Shown: positions 1 through 7,513 of the stretch, piece by piece | How the letters are laid out: each line of letters begins with the position of its first letter | Position numbering within the stretch: position 1 is the stretch's first letter | Source of the DNA: Streptomyces antibioticus | GTDB taxonomy: Bacteria; Actinomycetota; Actinomycetes; Streptomycetales; Streptomycetaceae | Reading direction: 5' to 3' | Assembly (NCBI RefSeq): GCF_001514065.1 | Contig: NZ_KQ948429.1 | Span: 553,157 to 617,156, forward strand | Length of the DNA stretch: 64,000 nucleotides | Translations under genes and position numbers: made by a program | Notes under the pieces: model-generated | What the model saw: only the letters and a program-made list of their open reading frames with translations | Databases searched by the model: none | Told to the model about the DNA's origin: nothing

Positions 1-858
1 CAGGGCCACCCCGAGCGCCACCGAGGACAGCACCACCCGGCGGTGCCGGGGCCATGTCCTGCGCGAGACCAGGGAGGTGCCGCGCTCCCTCACCGGCTCC
101 CGGGTGACGTAGGCCGTTCCGGCCCAGGGCAGCAGCCCCTCCGCCAGTGCCGTGCGAGGGCTGTCGCGCAGGGCGGACAGCTCCTCGTACGCCGCCGTGC
201 AGTGGGCGCAGTGCGCCATGTGGGCCCGCAGATCGGCGCTGTCGCGCGGGCTGTCCGGACGTACCGACTCCTCGATGAGGCGGCGGAAGTCGGCGCAGTC
301 CGGATCGTCGGAGGCGGCGAGGCGGAGTCTCAGACAGGCCTGGGCGAGGGAGTGCAGGGCGGGCTGGGTGTCGTACACCACGTCCTCGCGCGTGAGGCCG
401 AGGAGGGTGGCGGTGCGGGTCTCCGGTTCGCGCTCCACCAGCCCGTACCAGACGAGGCCCTGGGCCCGGGCGGGCAGTGACTGGAACGCGCCGAGCATCG
501 GGGGCGGCGGGCCGCCGGGTGCCGAGGTGTTCAGGAGCAGGAGCAAGCCGGTGTCGAGGCCGGCCGCACGCGCGTCCGTCGCCCACGAGGCCGCCGACCG
601 CACGGTCAGCAGCAGGAGCCGGTGCCGCCAGGGGACACCGGGGTCGACGCCGCCCGCCGTCTCGCGGGCCGCCGTGGTGAAGACCTGCGCGGCCAGCTGC
701 CGGGCGGCGGACTCGCTCGTCGTGCACAGGCGGGCGTACCCGAGGACCGGCTCCCGGTGCCGGGAGCGCAGTTCCAGGAGCGCCGCGTACGCGGTGGCCG
801 TGTCGGCGCGCAGCAGCCCGGTGAGCCGTACGTCGGACGCGTCCGCGGGGACCGCCAT
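1..858 (-). CDS. Sigma-like/zf-HC2 membrane regulator (3' end cut off by window edge)
   Basis: The reading frame is open from an ATG at 858 to the window edge (286 codons, no stop). A GGAGG six bases upstream supports this start. Residues about 20-100 look like a degenerate sigma-70 region 2/4 protein. Around residues 220-230 there is an HMAHCAHC motif, the zinc-binding HxxxCxxC signature of zf-HC2 anti-sigma factors. The last visible residues (RRVVLSSVALGVAL) begin a transmembrane helix. This reads as a sigma-like domain joined to a zinc-finger anti-sigma-type domain and a membrane anchor, so it is probably a signalling protein rather than an active sigma factor. The C-terminal sensor part lies outside the window. 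It lies downstream of, and on the same strand as, the sigma gene at 1032-1961, 173 bases away. Confidence 0.75.
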   Translation of the reverse strand, partial: MAVPADASDVRLTGLLRADTATAYAALLELRSRHREPVLGYARLCTTSESAARQLAAQVFTTAARETAGGVDPGVPWRHRLLLLTVRSAASWATDARAAGLDTGLLLLLNTSAPGGPPPPMLGAFQSLPARAQGLVWYGLVEREPETRTATLLGLTREDVVYDTQPALHSLAQACLRLRLAASDDPDCADFRRLIEESVRPDSPRDSADLRAHMAHCAHCTAAYEELSALRDSPRTALAEGLLPWAGTAYVTREPVRERGTSLVSRRTWPRHRRVVLSSVALGVAL

Positions 859-964
859 CCACAGCCTCCTCGCCGTCGTACCCGCCGGAGTCCTGACCTA
901 CCGGCGGGTATGACGGCTCATAGTGAAGGAAGTGGACTCATGGGGAAAGGGTTTCTGTGGGTAA

Positions 965-992
965 CGGTGGAGAAGACGTCCCTTCTCCACCG
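965..992. terminator. Inverted repeat between the sigma gene and its downstream neighbour
   Basis: A perfect 11-base stem (CGGTGGAGAAG, 965-975, with CTTCTCCACCG, 982-992) closes a six-base loop. It lies 40 bases past the stop of the minus-strand sigma gene, so it may terminate that transcript. It could equally be an operator for the downstream gene: a third copy of TTCTCCACC follows at about 1003-1011. Confidence 0.45.
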
Positions 993-1031
993 CGTGCCAC
1001 GGTTCTCCACCACGGTCACGCCGCAGGGCGC

Positions 1032-1961
1032 TCAATCCTCCACCGTCAGCCCTTTTCGCAGCCGCACCAGCGTCCGCGACAGCAGCCGTGACACATGCAT
1101 CTGCGAGATGCCCAGCTCGTCGCCGATCTCCGACTGGGTCATGCCCGCCACGAAGCGCAGGGACAGGATCTGCCGGTCCCGGGCGGGGAGGTCGGCGATC
1201 AGGGGCTTCAGGGACTCCACGTACTCGATGCCCTCGATGCCGTGGTCCTCGTAACCGATCCGGTCGGCCAGCGCGCCCTCGGCGTCGTCCTCCTCCGGCT
1301 GTGCGTCCAGCGACGACGCGGTGTACGCGTTGGAGGCGGCCATGCCCTCCACGACCTCGTCCTTCGTCAGCTTCAGGCGCTCGGCGAGCTCGGCCACCGT
1401 CGGCGCCCGGTCCAGCTTCTGCGCCAGTTCGTCGCCGGCCTTGGCCAGGTCGAGGCGGAGTTCCTGAAGGCGGCGGGGGACCCGCACCGACCACGAGGTG
1501 TCGCGGAAGAAGCGCTTGATCTCGCCGATGATCGTCGGCATCGCGAAGGTGGGGAACTCCACGCCGCGGCTCAGCTCGAAGCGGTCGATCGCCTTGATCA
1601 GGCCGATCGTGCCGACCTGGATGATGTCCTCCATCGGCTCGCTGCGGGAGCGGAAGCGGGAGGCGGCGAACTTGACCAGGGCCAGGTTGAGCTCGACGAG
1701 CGTGTTGCGGACGTACGAGTATTCGTGGGTGCCCTCCTCCAGCGACTCCAGCCGCGCGAAGAGGGTCTTGGACAGGGCGCGTGCGTCCACCGGCCCCACC
1801 TCGTCGTACGGGGGGATCTCCGGAAGCCCGGCCAGCAGGTCGTCCCGCTGGTCCTGCTCGATCTGTTCCATCTGTTCGAGCTGCTCGATGGGATCCAGCT
1901 GTTCCGGGGGGGATGTCGACGTCGCGATCTGGGTATGCGATGCGTCGAGCCGGGGTGACAT
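1032..1961 (-). CDS. sigI: RNA polymerase sigma factor, SigB/SigF/SigG family (probable SigI)
   Basis: A 309-residue group-3 sigma factor that directs RNA polymerase to stress or developmental promoters. Region 2 carries MEDIIQVGTIGLIKAIDRFE and the FPTFAMPTIIGEIKRFFRD block typical of the family. Region 3 follows. Region 4 ends the protein, with LPARDRQILSLRFVAGMTQSEI and a helix-turn-helix (ISQMHVSRLLSRTLVRLRKG). The ATG at 1961 was chosen because GGAGGA lies five bases upstream; in-frame ATGs further upstream lack this. The N-terminus has an acidic, repetitive LDPIEQLEQMEQIEQ stretch. The gene diverges from a STAS protein and a HATPase anti-sigma gene, as in the SigI/ArsI/PrsI partner-switching set described in S. 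coelicolor (SCO3068-3066 as I recall). Family is certain; the name rests on gene order. Confidence 0.85.
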   Translation of the reverse strand: MSPRLDASHTQIATSTSPPEQLDPIEQLEQMEQIEQDQRDDLLAGLPEIPPYDEVGPVDARALSKTLFARLESLEEGTHEYSYVRNTLVELNLALVKFAASRFRSRSEPMEDIIQVGTIGLIKAIDRFELSRGVEFPTFAMPTIIGEIKRFFRDTSWSVRVPRRLQELRLDLAKAGDELAQKLDRAPTVAELAERLKLTKDEVVEGMAASNAYTASSLDAQPEEDDAEGALADRIGYEDHGIEGIEYVESLKPLIADLPARDRQILSLRFVAGMTQSEIGDELGISQMHVSRLLSRTLVRLRKGLTVED

Positions 1962-2208
1962 GATGTCCTCCATCGTTCTCGGCATGTGGCTGCCGAAGCC
2001 GTCGTGCACTGCGGTGTGCGGCGCCTCCAAAGCCGGCCGTGTCGAGTTCGTGTCCTACTAGCCCTACCCGCTTTCCCGACCTCGCCGCAAGTGCGTTGTG
2101 TGGGGAAATGTCCGTTTGTGTGCGGATGTGCAGGTGTCAGGGTGTGTGAGGAAGGCGTAGTGTTCGAGGGCGTCAGCAGCAGCCACGACGTCGGGAGAGA
2201 GAGACGGC

Positions 2209-2586
2209 ATGGACCGCGGGACGGTCGGTAGCGCACAGTCTGGCCGGCTTTTGGTCGAGGTGCGGGAAGAGGGCGCCAGCGCCGTCGTGACCCCGGCAGG
2301 TGAGCTCGATCACCACACGGCCGATTTGTTGCGTGAGCCACTCGAGGAGTGCCTCGCCAAGGGTTTCAGCCGCCTGGTGGTCGACTGTTCGCGCCTGGAG
2401 TTCTGTGACTCCACGGGCCTGAACGTACTGCTGGGGGCGCGACTGAAGGCGGAGGCCGCCGGAGGCGGGGTGCATCTCGCAGGGATGCTGCCCGTCGTGG
2501 CGCGCGTCTTCGAGATCACGGGCGCGGACGCGGTTTTCACCGTCCATGACACGCTCGCCGCGGCCCTGGCCGACGAGACCGGCTGA
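2209..2586 (+). CDS. arsI: STAS-domain anti-anti-sigma factor (probable ArsI)
   Basis: A 125-residue single-domain STAS protein of the SpoIIAA/RsbV family. It is expected to bind a cognate anti-sigma kinase and free the sigma factor. The phosphorylatable serine lies in the FCDSTGLNVLLGA motif (Ser68), where the anti-sigma kinase would inactivate it. The GELDHHTADLL strand-helix near residue 31 is also characteristic. A purine-rich GGGAGAGAGA precedes the ATG. It is divergent from the sigma gene (248 bases between starts) and followed 230 bases later by a HATPase gene on the same strand. Bacillus-type modules usually form one operon; here the sigma gene is transcribed away from its regulators. 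Confidence 0.9.
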   Translation: MDRGTVGSAQSGRLLVEVREEGASAVVTPAGELDHHTADLLREPLEECLAKGFSRLVVDCSRLEFCDSTGLNVLLGARLKAEAAGGGVHLAGMLPVVARVFEITGADAVFTVHDTLAAALADETG

Positions 2587-2816
2587 GCCGGTCCGTGCCG
2601 GCCGCGCGGAGCGCCCTGCCGTCCCAGGTGGCACGGCGATTTTCCCGTGCGACGCCTTCCGTACCGAAACAGGGGGTGTTCTGCCGGTTCGGTCGGGCAG
2701 GAGACATCCTGGACGTCGCGGAGGCGACATCCGGAAAAGTCGCGCGGGGGACACGCCGCGACGTGACTATTGAATCGTGAATTGATGACTTGGTGAATCG
2801 GTGAGGTGAAGCGCTG

Positions 2817-3332
2817 ATGAGCAGCACCCGGCCTTACTCGCCGGGCGACCGCGGCCAGGAGGCCGACGGCGCTTCCGGGGCGTCCGAAGGGGGTGCGGTC
2901 GTGCCGTCTGAGTCCTCGGCGGGCCGGCAGGTCCGCAGGCTGAGCTTCGACGGTGCGAGCGGGGTGGTCCCGCTGGCCCGGGACTTCGCCCGGCAGGCGC
3001 TGTACGCGTGGGGCTGGCTGCCCGCCGCCACCGCGGACCAGCGGGCCGCCGCCGAGGACGTGCTGCTCGTCGTCTCCGAGCTGGTCACCAACGCCTGTCT
3101 GCATGCCGAGGGGCCGGACGAGCTGTGGATCGCCTGCGACAACAAGGTGATCCGCGTCGAGGTCTCCGACCGCGGCACGGGCCAGCCGGCGCCGCGCACC
3201 CCGCACCGCGCGGGGCGCCCCGGCGGTCACGGCATGTTCATCGTGCAGCGGCTGTGCCTGGACTGGGGGGTCATCCGCAACCCCGGGGCGACGGGCAAGA
3301 AGGTCTGGGCGGAGCTGGGAGCACCGGCGTAA
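2817..3332 (+). CDS. prsI: HATPase_c anti-sigma factor / serine kinase (probable PrsI)
   Basis: A 171-residue SpoIIAB/RsbW-like ATP-binding protein. The N box (ELVTNACLHA, about 88-97), G1 box (VSDRGTG, about 117-122) and G2 box (GGHGMFIVQRL) of the GHKL fold are all present. Such proteins sequester a sigma factor and phosphorylate the STAS antagonist. The first 40 residues are a polar, probably disordered extension not needed for the fold. Its position after the STAS gene and next to the divergent sigma gene makes that sigma the natural target. Streptomyces has many RsbW-like proteins with cross-talk, so partner assignment is inferred. Confidence 0.85.
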   Translation: MSSTRPYSPGDRGQEADGASGASEGGAVVPSESSAGRQVRRLSFDGASGVVPLARDFARQALYAWGWLPAATADQRAAAEDVLLVVSELVTNACLHAEGPDELWIACDNKVIRVEVSDRGTGQPAPRTPHRAGRPGGHGMFIVQRLCLDWGVIRNPGATGKKVWAELGAPA

Positions 3333-3537
3333 GCGCCGTGTGAACGTCAGGACCCGCCGGCCGGCCGACGGCCCTCGCTGTCGGCCCACACCTGGGCCTC
3401 CACCCGAACCCCCTTCAGCACGCGCCGGATCGTCACAACTCCGGCGCGCACCGTCTCTTCCTTCCTCACGACCCCGGGCGTACCTTGACGGCCGAATCTG
3501 ATGTGCCGTCAGGAACCGAGGGAGAGGGAGCGGAACC

Positions 3538-4227
3538 GTGTCGTACCGGAATCGAACCGCCGCGCTCGCGTCCGCCGCGGCTCTGGCCGGCTCGGCGGTG
3601 CTGATGGCCGCCCCCGCCGCCCATGCCGAGGTCGTCGACGTCAAGTACCAGTGCAAGACACCGATCGGCGACAAGAGCGCCGTCTCGCCCATCGACATCA
3701 AGGGCGTCAAGAGCGGCAGCGGCTACAAGATCACCATGTCCTGGCAGAAGGGCGTCTCCTCCAGCCCGGTCGACCTGGGCAAGGGTTCGATGGCCCCGAG
3801 CGCCGTCATCAAGCTGGGCGGCGCCGACAGCGGCACCCTGAGCGTGTCCGGGCCGGCCAACCAGGCGGTCGTCCCCGCCAACACCCCCATCAAGATCAGT
3901 GACTTGAGCGGGACGTACACCCCGAAGAAGACCGGCAAGGTCACCTTCACCGCGGGCGTCCTCACCATCAAGGCCCTCGGCACGACGACCACCTGCACGC
4001 CGACGAACAGTCCCGGCCCGTCGCTCACCCTGGACGTCAAGGCCGCGGGCGGCGGTTCCGGCGGCAGCGGCACCCAGAGCGGCACCGACTCCGGCGCCGA
4101 ACTCCCGCAGACCGGGCCCGAGGACTCGGCGATCGCCCTCGGCACCCTCGGCGGCACGGTCCTGCTCGCGGGCGCGGCCGGCACGCTGTGGCTGACGAGG
4201 AGGCACCAGGCGGCGACCCGCCGCTGA
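3538..4227 (+). CDS. Secreted surface protein with LPQTG sortase-type anchor
   Basis: A 229-residue exported protein starting at GTG 3538 after GGGAG. A signal peptide ends near AAPAAHA (about 30). One beta-rich domain follows, starting VVDVKYQCKTPIG and closing with KALGTTTTC; the two cysteines probably pair. A Gly/Ser linker leads to ELPQTG (about 188-193), then a hydrophobic segment and a basic tail (RRHQAATRR). This is a complete cell-wall sorting signal: LPxTG, membrane helix, positive tail. The domain recurs in the last gene of this cluster, so the two are paralogues. No enzyme function is visible; a structural or adhesive surface role is inferred. Confidence 0.85.
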   Translation: MSYRNRTAALASAAALAGSAVLMAAPAAHAEVVDVKYQCKTPIGDKSAVSPIDIKGVKSGSGYKITMSWQKGVSSSPVDLGKGSMAPSAVIKLGGADSGTLSVSGPANQAVVPANTPIKISDLSGTYTPKKTGKVTFTAGVLTIKALGTTTTCTPTNSPGPSLTLDVKAAGGGSGGSGTQSGTDSGAELPQTGPEDSAIALGTLGGTVLLAGAAGTLWLTRRHQAATRR

Positions 4228-4259
4228 CCCCGTGAGCCGTACGACAGCCGGAGCCGCCG

Positions 4260-5120
4260 ATGCCGTCCGCCGCCCGCGTCCTGGGCCTGACCCTCCTCAC
4301 CCTCCTCGCCCCGCTCGCCGCCGCCCCGGCCGCGCACGCCGTCGCCGGTGACGACGGGTGGTCGGCCGCGCCCGCCGGGGAGGCGCGGCCGTCGTTCTAC
4401 GCCGAGGGCGGGCCCGGCACGGTCCTTGAGGACACCGTGTCCCTGACCAACCGCGGCCGCACCCCCGTGGACGTCTCGCTGCGCGCGGAGGGCGCCGAGG
4501 TCACGTTCGCGGACGCCCGGCTCCGGCTGCCCCCGCGCACCCGCACCGAAGTCCCCTTCACGGTGACCGTCCCGGCCCGCGACGCCACCGCGCGCCTCGT
4601 CGCGCGCGACAGCGAGGGCACCACGCGGCGGGTCGCCGTCCATCTGCGCGCCACCGTCCCCACGGTGGCGGCCCTGACCGTCGAGCACGTCTCCGTGCAC
4701 GCCGACCGCATCACGTACGAGCTGGTCAACCGCGGTACGACCGCCCTCGCCCCCCGGCTCGCCGTGCACGCCGACGGCCTCCTCGGCCCCCTCCTCGACC
4801 GCGCCCCGCGGGCCCTGCCCGTCGCCCTCGCGCCGGGCAGCCGCACCGAGCTGAGCGAGCCCTGGGACGGCCCCGCGCTGGACTCCGTCGAGGTGCGGCT
4901 GACGGTCACGGCGGCGGGCGGTGCGCGGGACGAGGCGCGGGTCTCGGCGGGCATCGGGCCGTGGGGCGCGGTGGCGGGCGGCGCGGGCGCGGTCGTGGCG
5001 GCCGGGGGCGCGCTGTTCGTCGTACGGCTGCTGCCGGCCGTACGACGTCGTCGGCGCCGTACGGCGGTCCTGCCCGAACCCTCGTGTCCGGAAGCCGAGT
5101 TGACGGGAGCGGTGTCGTGA
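4260..5120 (+). CDS. Secreted, C-terminally membrane-anchored protein of unknown function
   Basis: A 286-residue protein with a signal peptide ending near APAAHA. Beta-sandwich-like extracellular regions follow (VLEDTVSLTNRGRTPVDVSLRAEG, with regular T/V-rich strands). One transmembrane helix lies near residues 240-260, and the cytosolic tail is strongly basic (VRRRRRRTA). The pattern resembles the DUF916/COG1470-type proteins found with WxL or sortase-anchored partners, but I do not recognise the exact family. It is 32 bases after the sortase-type gene and overlaps the next gene by four bases (GTGA), so all four genes are probably one operon. Confidence 0.75.
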   Translation: MPSAARVLGLTLLTLLAPLAAAPAAHAVAGDDGWSAAPAGEARPSFYAEGGPGTVLEDTVSLTNRGRTPVDVSLRAEGAEVTFADARLRLPPRTRTEVPFTVTVPARDATARLVARDSEGTTRRVAVHLRATVPTVAALTVEHVSVHADRITYELVNRGTTALAPRLAVHADGLLGPLLDRAPRALPVALAPGSRTELSEPWDGPALDSVEVRLTVTAAGGARDEARVSAGIGPWGAVAGGAGAVVAAGGALFVVRLLPAVRRRRRRTAVLPEPSCPEAELTGAVS

Positions 5121-6190
5121 AGCTGCGGATTCTCGGGGTGGTGGTGCCGGCGCTGCTGCTGCTGGCGTCGGTCTCGGTCGGCCCGGTCCAGGCCGCCGAG
5201 CAGCCCGTCGTCAAGCTGTCCAAGTCACAGGCGGGTACCGGGGGTTCGGTCACCGTCACCGGCAGCGGCTGGCGGGCGAAGGCGCTGCTGATGATTCTCA
5301 TCTGCGGCCAGGCGGTGCCGTCGCGGGGAGTGCCCGGCGGCACCAACTCCTGTGCCAACGCCGACGGTCGGGCCGTCACCACCGACGCCGAGGGCCGCTT
5401 CAGCAGGAAGCTGCCGGTCGCCGAACCCCCGGTGCCCTGCCCCTGCGTGGTGCACGTGGCGACGGTGACCGGGGCGAAGGCGGAAGCGGACGCGATCTTC
5501 CAAGTGGCCGGACACGCCGTGGAGCCGCTGCCCGCCGAGACCTCCGGCGGACGTCTGTCGGTCCTCACCGACACCCGCCTCGACGGCTCCAGTGGGCTGC
5601 TCACCTGGTTCGGGGCACCGCCCGCCCGCACCCTGGTCTTCACTGTCGGCAATGTCGGCACCTCAGCGGTCAAGGACCCCGTCTTCCAAGTCGGCACCTC
5701 CCACGGCGTGTTCGCCCCGCAGTGGGAGGAACAGCAGTGGCGCGGCACGATCGAGCCCGGCAGGAAGGCCCGCGTCGAGCTGCCCGTCGAGCTGGCCGGC
5801 GGCGCGCACGGCGACTACACGGTCTCGCTGAAGTACGGCGGCAAGGTCCTCGCCGAACAGCCCTGGGGGGTGGGCCGCCCCTGGGGCGTGACCCTGTTCT
5901 GGGTGCTGGTCTGCCTGGTCGTGCCCGCCGCGCTGTTCCGTCTCGGAATGGCCGTCGTCGACCGGGTACGGCCGCGCCGCCCGGGCCGCCCGCAGAGGGC
6001 CCCCGCCCGGCTGCGGCTGCCCGAACTCGCCCTGCGGCTCCCGGGGTTGCGCACCGGCCCCGCCGAACAGCCGCCCCCGTCCTCGACCCTGCCGTGGTTC
6101 ACCCCGGACTCCGATCCGGGCGCGGCCGGTCGGCTCTCCGCACCGCACGACGACAGCCCGACGACCCCCACCAGAAAGGGATCCACGTGA
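5117..6190 (+). CDS. Secreted membrane-anchored protein, neocarzinostatin-like N-terminal domain
   Basis: A 357-residue protein from a GTG overlapping the previous stop. A signal peptide ends near VQAAEQ. The next 120 residues (VVKLSKSQAGTGGSVTVTGSGW, and cysteines in ILICGQ, TNSCAN and PCPCVVHV) resemble the immunoglobulin-like neocarzinostatin apoprotein fold. This is a pattern match only. A second beta-rich domain follows (about 170-270), then a transmembrane helix (VTLFWVLVCLVVPAALF, about 275) and a proline/arginine-rich cytosolic tail. It overlaps the next gene by GTGA. The four genes alternate sortase-type anchor, helix anchor, helix anchor, sortase-type anchor, which suggests a surface complex. 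Confidence 0.75.
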   Translation: MKLRILGVVVPALLLLASVSVGPVQAAEQPVVKLSKSQAGTGGSVTVTGSGWRAKALLMILICGQAVPSRGVPGGTNSCANADGRAVTTDAEGRFSRKLPVAEPPVPCPCVVHVATVTGAKAEADAIFQVAGHAVEPLPAETSGGRLSVLTDTRLDGSSGLLTWFGAPPARTLVFTVGNVGTSAVKDPVFQVGTSHGVFAPQWEEQQWRGTIEPGRKARVELPVELAGGAHGDYTVSLKYGGKVLAEQPWGVGRPWGVTLFWVLVCLVVPAALFRLGMAVVDRVRPRRPGRPQRAPARLRLPELALRLPGLRTGPAEQPPPSSTLPWFTPDSDPGAAGRLSAPHDDSPTTPTRKGST

Positions 6191-7455
6191 GCAAGCGAAG
6201 GAGAGCCGTACCCGACCGTGCGAGAGTCGTGCTGGCGCTCTGCGGGGCGGGCGTCCTGATCGGCGTCGCCGTCGCGCCCGCGCAGGCCGCGGAGGTGTCG
6301 TACGCGACCCACTGCGTGCCGCCCGCCGGCGTCGGCCTCGACCCCGTGGACGGCACCACCAAGGTGGAGATCACCGCGCCGGCCACCGCCAAGGTGGGCG
6401 ACGAGGTCGAGGTGGTGTGGAAGTTCGTCCAGGCCGCCTCGAAGAACCCCGACCTCATCGACATCGGGGAGAACCAGGTCAAGCCGACCGGCACCCTCAA
6501 GGCGGCGGGCGCGCAGAGCGCCGACATCGCCATGGCGGGGCCGCAGGAGAACCCGCCCATCCCCAAGGGCGGCGCCATGGTGCTCTCCGACATGAAGGGC
6601 ACGCTGAAGCTGACGACGGCGGGCGAGGTGACGCTGACGCCGGACGCGTACACGGTCACCGCGTACGGCACGGACACCAAGTGCACGCCGAGCGCGCAGG
6701 TGCCGACGGCGGCGACGATCAATGTCCAGGCGGGCGACGGGAGTTCGCCGACCCCGACGACCTCCGGGGAGCCGAGCACGAGCCCGAGCCCCAGCGCGTC
6801 CGGGACCAGCTCGCCGACCCCGACCGCCACGGAGTCCGGCGGCGGACAGACCGACTTCCAGGGCAAGGTCGTCGACATCCCCTACACCTGCAAGTCGCCG
6901 ATCGGCGAGCAGAAGGCGACGTCCACGATCCAGATCAATGCCAAGAAGGACGGCGGGAACTACGGCCTCACGGTGCAGTTCAAGAAGTCCCCGATGAACA
7001 GCCCGGCCAACATCCCGAAGGACTCCATCAAGCCGTCGATGGAGGTCGTCCTGGGCGGTGCCGACAAGGGCTCGGTGCATGTGGAGGGCCCGACCAACGC
7101 GAAGGACATCAAGGCGGGCGACCCGATCGAGATCCCGGACATGACCGGCACCTACAAGCCGGGGGCGACGGGCGAGTCGACGCTGTCACCGGGCGTCCTG
7201 ACGATCAAGGCGCTCGGCACGACGACCACGTGTGAGCCGGACTCGACCGCCGTGTCCCTGAAGCTCGACACCTCGAAGCAGGAGGGCGGGGCGTCCGGCG
7301 GCTCCTCGACCGGCGGAGGCTCGTCCTCGGGCGGCCTGGCGGCGACCGGCGCCGAGGACCACGGCGCCCTGAAGGCCCTGGGCCTGGTGGCCGGCACGGC
7401 CGTACTGCTGGGCGCGGCGGTGTTCACGTTCCTGCCGGGCAGGCGACGCGTCTGA
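6187..7455 (+). CDS. Two-domain secreted protein with LAATG (class E) sortase-type anchor
   Basis: A 422-residue protein from a GTG overlapping the previous stop. It has a signal peptide (to about VAPAQAAE) and a first beta domain (about 35-180) with cysteines at THCVPP and DTKCTP. A Thr/Ser/Pro-rich linker separates this from a second domain (about 228-360) that begins VVDIPYTCKSPIG and ends KALGTTTTCEP. The second domain is clearly paralogous to the domain of the first gene in the cluster. A Gly/Ser spacer leads to LAATG (about 384-388), a helix and a GRRRV tail. LAxTG is the motif preferred by Streptomyces class E sortases, whereas the sister protein carries LPQTG. The Ser/Thr linker is a plausible O-mannosylation site. 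Confidence 0.85.
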   Translation: MSKRRRAVPDRARVVLALCGAGVLIGVAVAPAQAAEVSYATHCVPPAGVGLDPVDGTTKVEITAPATAKVGDEVEVVWKFVQAASKNPDLIDIGENQVKPTGTLKAAGAQSADIAMAGPQENPPIPKGGAMVLSDMKGTLKLTTAGEVTLTPDAYTVTAYGTDTKCTPSAQVPTAATINVQAGDGSSPTPTTSGEPSTSPSPSASGTSSPTPTATESGGGQTDFQGKVVDIPYTCKSPIGEQKATSTIQINAKKDGGNYGLTVQFKKSPMNSPANIPKDSIKPSMEVVLGGADKGSVHVEGPTNAKDIKAGDPIEIPDMTGTYKPGATGESTLSPGVLTIKALGTTTTCEPDSTAVSLKLDTSKQEGGASGGSSTGGGSSSGGLAATGAEDHGALKALGLVAGTAVLLGAAVFTFLPGRRRV

Positions 7456-7460
7456 AACCC

Positions 7461-7498
7461 GAAGGGCCGCCGCACCGGGTGGGGTGCGGCGGCCCTTC
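7461..7498. terminator. Bidirectional intrinsic terminator
   Basis: A perfect 16-base stem (7461-7476 with 7483-7498) closes a six-base loop. It lies six bases after the surface-protein operon and 16 bases before the convergent POT transporter stop, so it probably serves both. Confidence 0.85.
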
Positions 7499-7513
7499 GG
7501 CACGGCTCTCAGG

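Noticed and set aside
3538-7455. Mobile element or prophage origin of the surface-protein operon
   Set aside because: No integrase, transposase, attachment repeats or change in base composition was seen; codon use matches the neighbours.
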